Source: an uncultured Myxococcales bacterium
GTDB taxonomy: Bacteria; Myxococcota_A; UBA9042
Assembly (NCBI GenBank): GCA_903924465.1
Contig: CAIYBN010000057.1
Span: 1-64,000, forward strand
DNA: 64,000 bases
Direction: 5' to 3'
Below, piece by piece: positions 18,000 through 25,900 of this stretch (positions are counted from its first letter, which is position 1; each line of letters begins with the position of its first letter). The notes beneath the pieces were generated by a model. That model did no database searches. It was not told the DNA's origin and was given only the letters and a program-made list of their open reading frames with translations. The position numbers and the translations under genes were made by a program.

Positions 18000-18399
18000 G
18001 GGGAACTCCGTGTAGGCAGGAGGTGCGGAATGGCCGTTGTGGCCGACAGGATAGGTCGGTCTACGGTCCGCGTATTCCCACGTATTTTGGCGACGGGTGT
18101 CAAGATGGGACGATACCCCGTCGGTTCGCGTCGGCGGCGCGACTGCTGCAGTCGCTGGCTCTGTTCACAAAGCCTCGCCTGCGAACGGCGTCAGTTGGCT
18201 TCACAAGAACACAGTGCTCGCAAAAATGCGAGCATCGACGCACTCGCCGTGGGTTTTGCGCTTGCCACCAGAAAGCAAATCCAATGCGGCGGATTTTGCG
18301 AACGGTGCGCTTGCAAATGTTTTCAATTCATGTGATTGGAATTTTCACAAGCTTTGTCGTTGTAGACCTAGCAGTCAGGCAAATCGTGAAGGAGTTATC
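18000..18399. other. Divergent intergenic region with a hairpin
   Basis: 400 AT-richer bases between divergent lipoprotein genes. It contains a perfect hairpin, TGCTCGCA-AAAA-TGCGAGCA at 18215-18234, and ACAAGCTTTGT near 18342. No coding frame is convincing. It probably carries promoters for both genes. Confidence 0.55.
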
Positions 18400-19359
18400 A
18401 TGCGAAATGCACTTCCAGTGTGGATGGCAGCGGCGATGCTCGCATCCGCGTGCGGGTCAACCGCCGCGACCAGTGGCAGTACCGACGATACCGCGGTGGC
18501 CGATGTGGCCGCGGACGACACGAACAGCGCGACGGATGCGGCGGTGACGGACACCGCCACCACGGACGTGGTCAACACCGACACGGCGGTCGCGGACGAG
18601 TCGGCGACCGATGTGGCGGCTGTGGACACGACGGTGGTTGATACGCAAGTGGAACAGGACATTGCGGCAACGGACACCGGTCCGACGGTTTGCACGCTGA
18701 CGACGGATCCCAAGAACGGCATGGGCTTCGGCGTGCCGGAACTTACCCAGAACAAGGATGTGTCGATCAAAGGCGTTCAGGTCGAAGCCGTTCCGTGCGG
18801 CAAGGTGGCCAACGGCGACAACGGCACCGGGCACTTGAAGCCAGCGCACCCCGACGTGCCGTTTTACTACAAGCTTACCGAAGCGACGCACCTGCCGACG
18901 CTGACGATGGAGTTCCAGATTCCGTTGAGCCAGGGCGGCTCATTCGGCCAGTCCTTCATCGCACTGCCGGCGTCGGCGGATGTCGCGACCCTGCTGCCTG
19001 GCTACGACGCGACGAAGGCCAGCGCCTTGATCGACATCAGCTATGCCTCAACCGCATGCGGCATGGGCGGCTTCACCGTGACCATCGACGGCCACCCCGA
19101 GGCCACGGTGACGTACTGGACGGCCGGCAGTCAATCCGCGGGCAAGCCCGACAAAACGCTGACTTCCGCCCCCGGCAAGAACTCGGAAGGCCTCATCTCC
19201 GTCACCGGCATCAACCCCGCCGCACCGGCGCCATTCAAAATCACGGTCATCGGCGCGTCCGGTTGCACGTTCAGCACCGATGGCCTGATGCCCGATGGTC
19301 GCACCGGCAAGGTCCCGTTTGAAGCGGGTGCCGTGAGCTGCATCGAACTGCGCGGCTAG
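18400..19359 (+). CDS. Lipoprotein, paralogue of the 4718-5554 protein
   Basis: 319 residues: signal peptide MRNALPVWMAAAMLASACGS with lipobox, a long (about 70-residue) Asp/Thr/Ala/Val-rich linker, and a core domain from CTLTTDPKNGMGFGV to the end. The core aligns along its whole length with the lipoprotein at 4718 (EAVPCGKVA, PFYYKLTEATHLP, YDATKASAL, IDGHPEATVTYW, MPDGRTGKVPFEAG). The linker is much longer than in the paralogue. GAAGGAG precedes the ATG at 18400 by 5-6 bases. Function unknown. Confidence 0.9.
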   Translation: MRNALPVWMAAAMLASACGSTAATSGSTDDTAVADVAADDTNSATDAAVTDTATTDVVNTDTAVADESATDVAAVDTTVVDTQVEQDIAATDTGPTVCTLTTDPKNGMGFGVPELTQNKDVSIKGVQVEAVPCGKVANGDNGTGHLKPAHPDVPFYYKLTEATHLPTLTMEFQIPLSQGGSFGQSFIALPASADVATLLPGYDATKASALIDISYASTACGMGGFTVTIDGHPEATVTYWTAGSQSAGKPDKTLTSAPGKNSEGLISVTGINPAAPAPFKITVIGASGCTFSTDGLMPDGRTGKVPFEAGAVSCIELRG

Positions 19360-19404
19360 GGTGTTGTCGCAATCGCCAACGGATCTGTGTCGTATTTGTC
19401 ATGT

Positions 19405-19930
19405 TTGAGCGCAACGCAGTGCCCCGGCCGCACCCAATCCGGCTTCCCCAGCGATTGCGCGCAGCGCAGAGCCCCGGCCACACCCACCCCCGGCCTCCCC
19501 TGGCGATTGCGCGCAGCGCAGAGCCTCGGCCCACCGACGGCCTTCCCAGCGATGCGCGCAGCGCAGAGCCGTTGCCACACCCCACGTCCAAGGCCCGCCC
19601 TAAAACCCGCGCCTCAGCGCGCCAATTTCCCGCAATCCGCCAAGCACCGCCAAGGTCCGGCCGCCTCGTCCCCACCGCGAGCATGGCCGGCGACGCGCAA
19701 GCGGCGCAGCAGCCGGCCTCGTGCGCAGCTCCCCAGATCTTCATCCGGCCCACACCCGCCGCGCGCGAGCACAACAGCCGTCGGCAGGGCGGCTGTTAGC
19801 GCAGCACGCCCCACAAACTCGGCCTTTCCCATGCTCAGGTGTCCTAAAAAGGAAGAGGGGAGCGCGAGGGGAGGAACCTACGCCCACCGGATCCGTTCCC
19901 GAGAAACCACAGTATTCAAGCAGCTATCCG
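19405..19930. repeat. Composite repeat locus, first copy
   Basis: Three clear copies of a 22-23 base core (GCGATTGCGCGC + AGCGCAGAGCC) lie at 19451-19473, 19503-19525 and 19549-19570, with a decayed one at 19405-19422. About 230 bases later come CCCCACAAAC, then GGAAGAGGGG..GCGAGGGGAGGAACCT.CGCCC at ~19848-19885. The same order recurs at 54571-55085. No gene is visible in the 814 bases from 19360 to 20173. Confidence 0.65.
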
Positions 19931-20074
19931 CGACACTCGGTGTGACGGCGGGTCTTGGGTGATTGGCTTGCGCGTGACGTAGACCGTGCTGCGCAGCGCG
20001 TTTTCGAGAATCTGCTGGGACCAGGTTTGGCGTCGGGCTTGACGCTGCTGGTCATTGGCGGCGATCCAGCGCTG

Positions 20075-20131
20075 GCGCTTTGCTGGCGCTTTGCTGGCGC
20101 TTTGCTGGCGGTTTGCTGGCGGTTTGGTCGG
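20075..20131. repeat. 11-bp tandem repeat (GCTTTGCTGGC)
   Basis: Five near-perfect tandem units: three of GCTTTGCTGGC, then two of GTTTGCTGGCG type. It lies just beyond the transposase stop, within a frame that stays open in phase with it (see the finding on the in-frame extension). Confidence 0.8.
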
Positions 20132-20173
20132 CGCGATGCGCACGTCGATGGCTGTTTGCGCGTTGTGCTCGTG

Positions 20174-22045
20174 TCAGATGTTCAGCAGGACATTGGGCCG
20201 CAGCGCTGGTGCAGCGAAAAGCATTGGCCCCGCAGGATAAGCTTGAGGTGTCGTCCATCGACGTAGCGGCAGCGGCGGTGGCGCACTCGGTTTCGCGGGT
20301 GCTGGGCCGATGGGCGCTTTGACGAAACCGGGCGAGTCGACGCCCGCAGTGGCGCGCGCTCTAGCCAGGATTTGCACGCGCTGGGCCAGCGCAGCACCAC
20401 TCAGCGGCACGGAAAACTCGCGGCGAAATGCCGGGCTTGTCGACTTGGTGCACTGCGCGCGCTGCGGACACTGCCAGCAGGCGCCGGTGGCAATCCGGTA
20501 GACCGCGTAGCTGCCGACGCCCTTGATCGAGCGAATGTTGTGCAGCGGCATCGAAATTCCGCGCGGGCAAAGCCGATGTGTCGGGAGTTCCTGCGTGTGC
20601 GCGGCAGGCCCGGCAGGCTCGGCAGGTTCGGCAAGCTCGGCACTGGGCGCTGGCTCCGCCTCTATCGATTCGGCTGCCGGCGTGGGCACTTCCGCCGTTG
20701 GTTTTGCCGACTCCGCGGCGCTTTCTGGCCGTGCCGTTTGCGCGGGCGGCGCGCCGAGCTCGCCGACAAACGCCGCCGCTCGCGTCATCCGCAGGTTGCT
20801 CGCCCACATCATCAAAGCCGTGGCCAAACGCTGCCCGCAGAGGTCGAAGCAAAAAATCTCGCCCAGGCGGATCTGCCGCACCGCGCGGCCAAACTGGTTC
20901 TCCTGGCCGGCGCGGCCGTAGTACAGCGTCACGGCGTCCGCGGCCGGAAACGCCGATGGCGGCAAGCTGGTGACAAACGCCTCGTAATGAAAGCCGTCCT
21001 TGACCATGCCTGCGCCGTGTTTGACGCCATCTGGACACGCAAAACGCGAAACCACGACGCGCGTTTGCAGCGTCGCCGGGCCGTCGTCGTCATGCGACAA
21101 AATGTACTGGCCCAGCTCCGTGGCCTGGCGGCGCGGGCCGGAGCCGGAATCGATGACGTCGAGCCACGCCGCGCTCGCCAAGTGCTCCGCCACGCCTGTT
21201 TCTGAAAACACCGCGTGGTTTTTCAATCGCGTCAGGTAATGCAGTTTCTGCGCCAGGACCTCGGCGATGGCCGCCGCATAGCCGCCCGCGCCGTCAAAGC
21301 GGATGAGCGTCTGGCCGCGGGCAATCTGGCACGAATCCACCAGCGATGCCGCAGCTTTGGCGGCGATTCCAAGCGCCTGGGCAAACGGCGTATTGCCCGG
21401 GTGTGTCGTGGCCTGCACGAACAGGCCGGCGCCCGTATGCGACAAAATCGCCGTGCTGACTTGGGTTTCGCCGCGATGGCGACCCGAATAGCCCGGCGCG
21501 CACATTGGCGCAGCCCGCCGCTGCGGCTCGGGCAAATCCTCGCCCTCGGGCAGCGCACGCTGACGCAAAGCGATGACGCTGGGATCAAAATCGAGCACCG
21601 TCCATGCCGCGCCGAACGCGTCGCGTGTCTGCACCAGCGCCGAGCGCACCAGCATCTGCACCTGCGCGCCCGTCGACAAGAGCCACGCAATCTGCTGGTC
21701 CAAATCGGCGATCCGGTCGGCGGCGTGCAGCGCGCGCGAGACCGAAGCTGAGGTCGGCAGCCGCGCGCGCCCGGCAATCGCCGCCAAACGCACTGCGCAG
21801 GCATTGATCTTCGTACGGAATCCGCGAATGCCGCCGGTCGAAGAACCGCACGCCAGCGTCAGGAAGAACACCACCAGATCCAGCGCCGGAAAGCCGCGCT
21901 TGTAGGCGAACCGCAGCCGTCTTCCGGCCTCCGCCAACACGCCCGTCGCGCTGACGTGCTCGACGAGTTCGGCGAATTCCGGCGTCCATTCGGGCATGTG
22001 TGATTGACGCTTGCTCCCCGTGACGAAATGAACTGACGATGCCAT
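20174..22045 (-). mobile_element. DDE transposase (IS4/IS1182/IS1380-like)
   Basis: 623-residue transposase. An N-terminal helical region (ALDLVVFFLTLACGSSTGGIRGF) is followed by a DDE core: D in VLDFDPSVIALR, D in LIRFDGAGGYAAAI, and the last acidic residue in YYGRAGQENQFG (a Y-x2-R-x3-E signature). A Pro/Ala/Glu-rich spacer (residues ~430-480) leads to a Cys cluster (CWQCPQRAQC followed by RRE) like that of IS1182-type enzymes. The exact family is uncertain. The TGA stop at 20174-20176 is followed in the same frame by about 85 open codons, so the C-terminus may be truncated. I could not define terminal inverted repeats. Confidence 0.85.
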
Positions 22046-22054
22046 GCTTGCCTC

Positions 22055-22135
22055 GGTCGCCGCCTCGTGGACGGTCTGATTTGCCTCGGTCTCGCGGCGC
22101 TTGGTACCAACAAGCGTCGCCCCGAGGCGGCGACC
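22055..22135. repeat. 12-bp inverted repeat upstream of transposase
   Basis: GGTCGCCGCCTC (22055-22066) and GAGGCGGCGACC (22124-22135) are perfect inverted repeats with a 57-base loop that contains a smaller palindrome (TTGGTACCAA). It lies 10 bases before the transposase start, so it could be the left terminal structure of the element or a regulatory hairpin. Confidence 0.6.
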
Positions 22136-22278
22136 ATCGCATGCATGGAAAGTCTTGAGGAATTTGTGGACCAGCGGTCAAATTGCCGCGAAGCGACTGT
22201 GGAATCTCGTGGATCCGGTTCCGGTGGGCTACGGTTCCTTCCCTCGCCCGGCCGCGCCTGCGGCGGCCGCCCCGGCCC

Positions 22279-24174
22279 TCAAGCCGCCGACTTGACCTCG
22301 GCAGCGGTCTTCTCCGCCAAAACCGCCAACAGCTCGTCGCCGTGCTCCTCAATCTCCGCCAGCCAATTGCGGCAACGCAGATCCGAGCGCTTCATAAACT
22401 TCTCCGCATCCGCGCGACGGTCCGGGAACTTGACCGCGTACTTCACCAAAATCCGCGCAATCGCCACATCCGCCAAAATCTTGGTCAGACGCTCGGCGTG
22501 CAGCAGGCCCGGGGCAAAGTCCAGCTTCGGATCCCACTGCGAGAACAGCGCATCGGTCCACGCGCCCATCGGCAGCTCGTACGTAGCCTTCAGCTTGTTC
22601 TTGGCGATCTTGACCAGAATCGTCTGCAACGCCTTGTACTTGTAGCTGAACAGCCGCGACAGCTGCTTCTCCAGCGGATCATGCTCCGCCACGCGCTTCC
22701 AATTCGCCCGCGCCATTTTGACGATGAACCGACGCGGATCGCGCAGGCCCTGCATCAGCTGGTCCTTCAGCACCATGAGCGACTGGATCTGGCTCGTGCC
22801 TTCCCAAATCGGCAGCACCAGCGCGTCACGCAGCAGCTTCTCCGGCGCGTATTCCTGCGTGTAGCCCACGCCGCCGAGAATCTGCATCGCCAGCCGCGAC
22901 ATTTCCACGGATTTCTCCGAGCCGTAGTACTTGACCAGCGGCGTCAAATCGCGGGCCTGACGCTTCACACGCGCGACCTTGCGCTCCAGCTCCGCGCGCT
23001 CGTGCTCGTCCGTCGGCGGGTCAAACTTGAGGATTTGCTCCAGGCGGTTGGCGCGCTCGACCTTTTGCGCCGTTTCGAAGCACATCGCCCGCAGACCAAT
23101 GATGGTCAGGTGCATGTCTTCCAGGAAATCGGCAATCATCTCGTGGCGGTCAATCGACTTGCCCATCGTCACGCGACCCGCAGCGAACTCGGTCGCCGTG
23201 CGGTACGCCGCTTCAATCAGGCCCAGCGACTCAAAGCCGACGGCCACGCGGGCAAAGTTCATCAGCAGCAGCATCTGCTCAAAGCCTTCGCCGCGCCGGC
23301 CGATGAGTTCGCCAATCGAATCCTCATAGACGAGCACGCAAGTCGGCGAACCGTGGTGGCCAATCTTGTGCTCCACCTTGGCGATACGCACATTGGTCTT
23401 GCCGTCGATCTTGCGCTTGCACAGGTACAGCGACAGGCCTTTCAAACCCGGCGACGCGTTCGGATCCTCGCTGCGCGCCAGCACGAGCTGGTATTGACCG
23501 TTGCCCGACGTGATGAAGATCTTCTCGCCGTTCAGCTTCCACATGCCGTCCGGCTGCTCCACCGCGCTCGTCTTGATCTGCGCCAGATCCGAGCCCGCGC
23601 CCGGCTCCGTGAGCACCATGCAGCCCCAGGTGTTGCCGCTGATCATGTCGGCAATCGCTTCGTCATACGGCGTCGAAATCAGCCGACCGTTCTTGATGAC
23701 CGAGCGCGGATCCCGCAGGGCGTAGGTGATCAGCGACAGCGCGATGCCGGCGTGGAAACCAAAGTGCGTCATACACGAGGTGTCACCGCGGGCGATCAGC
23801 TCGGAGCCGGCCAGGTAAACGACCGCAGGCGCGTTCACGCCGCCCAATTCACGCGGCACCGGCAGGCCGTACAGGCCCAATTTCTTCATGCCTTTGAATA
23901 CCTTGTCGAACGCCGGCGACATGATGACTTCGCCGTCCTCGACGCGCGTGCCTTCCGTGTCGATCTGCCGCGCCACGGGGTCGATGTTCCGCGCGACGAA
24001 CTTGCCCAGCTCTTTCAGCACGTCCTCAAACGTGTCACGCGCATCGCGCACGGTCGCCGGGCGCTCATCCGCAGGCGCACCGCGCTCCGACAGCTCGACC
24101 AGCATGTCCCAATCGACGGCCTGTTCAATCCAGAAACGCAAATCATTGTTATCTGTGTAGAAATTGTCGCTCAT
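22279..24174 (-). CDS. Long-type acyl-CoA dehydrogenase
   Basis: 631-residue FAD enzyme catalysing alpha,beta-dehydrogenation of acyl-CoA in beta-oxidation. Domains in order: N-terminal helices with LKELGKFVARNIDPVARQID, the beta domain with WGCMVLTEPGAGSDL and KIFITSGNG, the C-terminal helical domain with ILGGVGYTQEYAPEKLLRD, and the catalytic Glu in WEGTSQIQSL. An extra ~150-residue C-terminal region is as in FadE5/AidB-type long members. Start ATG 24174 is preceded by AAGGTGA, better than the ATG 30 codons upstream. The next gene on the same strand is the nucleoside transporter, 200 bases upstream of its start. Confidence 0.94.
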   Translation of the reverse strand: MSDNFYTDNNDLRFWIEQAVDWDMLVELSERGAPADERPATVRDARDTFEDVLKELGKFVARNIDPVARQIDTEGTRVEDGEVIMSPAFDKVFKGMKKLGLYGLPVPRELGGVNAPAVVYLAGSELIARGDTSCMTHFGFHAGIALSLITYALRDPRSVIKNGRLISTPYDEAIADMISGNTWGCMVLTEPGAGSDLAQIKTSAVEQPDGMWKLNGEKIFITSGNGQYQLVLARSEDPNASPGLKGLSLYLCKRKIDGKTNVRIAKVEHKIGHHGSPTCVLVYEDSIGELIGRRGEGFEQMLLLMNFARVAVGFESLGLIEAAYRTATEFAAGRVTMGKSIDRHEMIADFLEDMHLTIIGLRAMCFETAQKVERANRLEQILKFDPPTDEHERAELERKVARVKRQARDLTPLVKYYGSEKSVEMSRLAMQILGGVGYTQEYAPEKLLRDALVLPIWEGTSQIQSLMVLKDQLMQGLRDPRRFIVKMARANWKRVAEHDPLEKQLSRLFSYKYKALQTILVKIAKNKLKATYELPMGAWTDALFSQWDPKLDFAPGLLHAERLTKILADVAIARILVKYAVKFPDRRADAEKFMKRSDLRCRNWLAEIEEHGDELLAVLAEKTAAEVKSAA

Positions 24175-24376
24175 CGGGTCACCTTGGCTATGTGTGGCGC
24201 ACGCAGTGTGGTTGGGCACGAACCGGCGATGACAACAAGCTGTCACCGGGACGTCACGATCCAACTTTCAACGCACCGCGTCAAGTGGCGGATAACGCAA
24301 GTGTCACAGTTCCGTCAGAGCTCGCGAGCGCTCGCCTTCATCGCCCCTCCACCTTCGCTCACGCGGCGTGATGCCG

Positions 24377-25654
24377 TCAGACGAAGAGACCGGCCAATCC
24401 GCCGGTCATGTAGCCGACGACGCTGCCGCCGAGCATGGCGCGGAGGCCGAGCGTGGCGAGGTCCTTGCGGCGTTCGGGCGCCATCGCAGCGATGCCGCCG
24501 ATTTGGATGGCGATCGAGGCAAAGTTGGCGAAACCACAGAGCGCGTAGGCGGTGATGATGGCGGCGCGTGGCGAAAGAGCTTGCGGTGAAGCGAGGTTCT
24601 TGGCGAGGTCGAGGTAGGCGACGAATTCGTTCAGCACGATTTTGACGCCAAGCAGGCTGCCCACCGCCGGCGATTCGTCGGTGGAAATGCCGATCAGCCA
24701 CGCGACCGGCGTAAACGCATAGCCCAACAGCTTCTGCAGCGTCACGCCTTCAAAGCCGAACAGGCCCAGCGTCCAGCCGAGCATGGCGTTGCCGAGGGCG
24801 ACGAGCGCGATGAAGGCAATCAGCATCGCGCCGACGTTCAGCGCCAAGTGCAGCCCTTCCGAAGCGCCTGCCGCTGCGGCATCGATGAAATTCTCGTGAA
24901 TCCGCGGCACCTCGATCACCGCATCCGGACCGGTCTCCGGCGTTTCGGTCTCCGGCACCAGGAGCTTCGACACCAGCACCGTCGCTGGCGCAGCCATGAT
25001 CGACGCTGCCAAGAGGTGCCCGGCGATGTCCGGAAAAGCGGTATGCAACATGCCCACATATGCCGCCATGACACCGCCCGCGACCGTGCCAAAGCCGCCG
25101 ACCATGATGCAGTGCAGCTCCGAGCGCGTCATTTTCGGCAGGAACGGCCGGACCATCAGCGGCGCTTCCGTTTGGCCGAGGAAGATGTTGCCCACCGTGG
25201 ACAGCGATTCCGCGCCCGACGTGCCCATGAACCGCGCGAGACCTTTGGCAAATACCCGGACGATGCGGACCATGATGCCGCTGTGATAGCCGACCGTCAT
25301 GAGCGAGGAAAAGAAGATGATGGTCGGCAGGACGCTGAACGCGACGACGGCCGTGCCGTTGATGAGATCGCCAAACAGGAAGCGTGCGCCGTCGTTGGAG
25401 AAGTTCATCAGCGAGACAAACGCGTCGTTGACCCAGGAAAAGAACTTGTTGGCCTGCGGCGACTTGAGTACCAACGCGGCGAACACGAGCTGCATCACCA
25501 CGCCCGCGCCGACGACGCGCCAGGGGAATTTCTGGCCGGGACGCTTGTCGCGAAAGATCCAGCAGCCGGCGATCATGACGACGAGGCCGAGAACGGCTTG
25601 CAGGCGCGGCAGAATGCCGGCGTCGGCGACAGTGTGAACAAAGGCGTGTGGCAT
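24377..25654 (-). CDS. CNT-family concentrative nucleoside transporter
   Basis: 425-residue inner-membrane Na+ or H+ coupled nucleoside symporter of the NupC/CNT family. Motifs: GNIFLGQTEAPLMVRPFLP with the substrate-binding Gln-Thr-Glu, MTRSELHCIMVGGFGTVAGGVMAAYVGM, the C-terminal GISTDESPAVGSLLGVKIVLNEFVAYLDL, and ALCGFANFASIAIQIGG. About ten helices; normal length. Start ATG 25654 follows GGAGT. The much longer open frame upstream is an antisense shadow. It is divergent from the PfkB-like kinase fusion, which suggests that imported nucleosides feed that enzyme (inference). Confidence 0.94.
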   Translation of the reverse strand: MPHAFVHTVADAGILPRLQAVLGLVVMIAGCWIFRDKRPGQKFPWRVVGAGVVMQLVFAALVLKSPQANKFFSWVNDAFVSLMNFSNDGARFLFGDLINGTAVVAFSVLPTIIFFSSLMTVGYHSGIMVRIVRVFAKGLARFMGTSGAESLSTVGNIFLGQTEAPLMVRPFLPKMTRSELHCIMVGGFGTVAGGVMAAYVGMLHTAFPDIAGHLLAASIMAAPATVLVSKLLVPETETPETGPDAVIEVPRIHENFIDAAAAGASEGLHLALNVGAMLIAFIALVALGNAMLGWTLGLFGFEGVTLQKLLGYAFTPVAWLIGISTDESPAVGSLLGVKIVLNEFVAYLDLAKNLASPQALSPRAAIITAYALCGFANFASIAIQIGGIAAMAPERRKDLATLGLRAMLGGSVVGYMTGGLAGLFV

Positions 25655-25765
25655 CGTGGACTCCGATCGCAGGCTCGCGCGCCCCCGAGCGTGCGTGGTT
25701 GTGCGCGCAAGGTCAAACTGACTTATCCACGCGGGTGTCGATTTCGGATGCGATTCCAGGCGCAA

Positions 25766-25818
25766 GGCGAAAGCGGTGCGCCGGCGTACTGTGACGTACG
25801 TCCAGCGCCGCTTTCGCC
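25766..25818. repeat. Long hairpin with GTAC core (dispersed repeat)
   Basis: GGCGAAAGCGG (25766-25776) pairs perfectly with CCGCTTTCGCC (25808-25818). Between them lies GCGTACTGTGACGTACGT (25784-25801), which differs at one base from the copy at 5917-5934. It lies in the 246-base gap between the divergent transporter and kinase genes. Confidence 0.65.
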
Positions 25819-25900
25819 GCCGCAACGCCGAAGCGCGCCGAAAGCGGCACTCGCGCAACGCTTGCCCACCACCACGGGCGCGTGCCAACATCGGCGCCCC

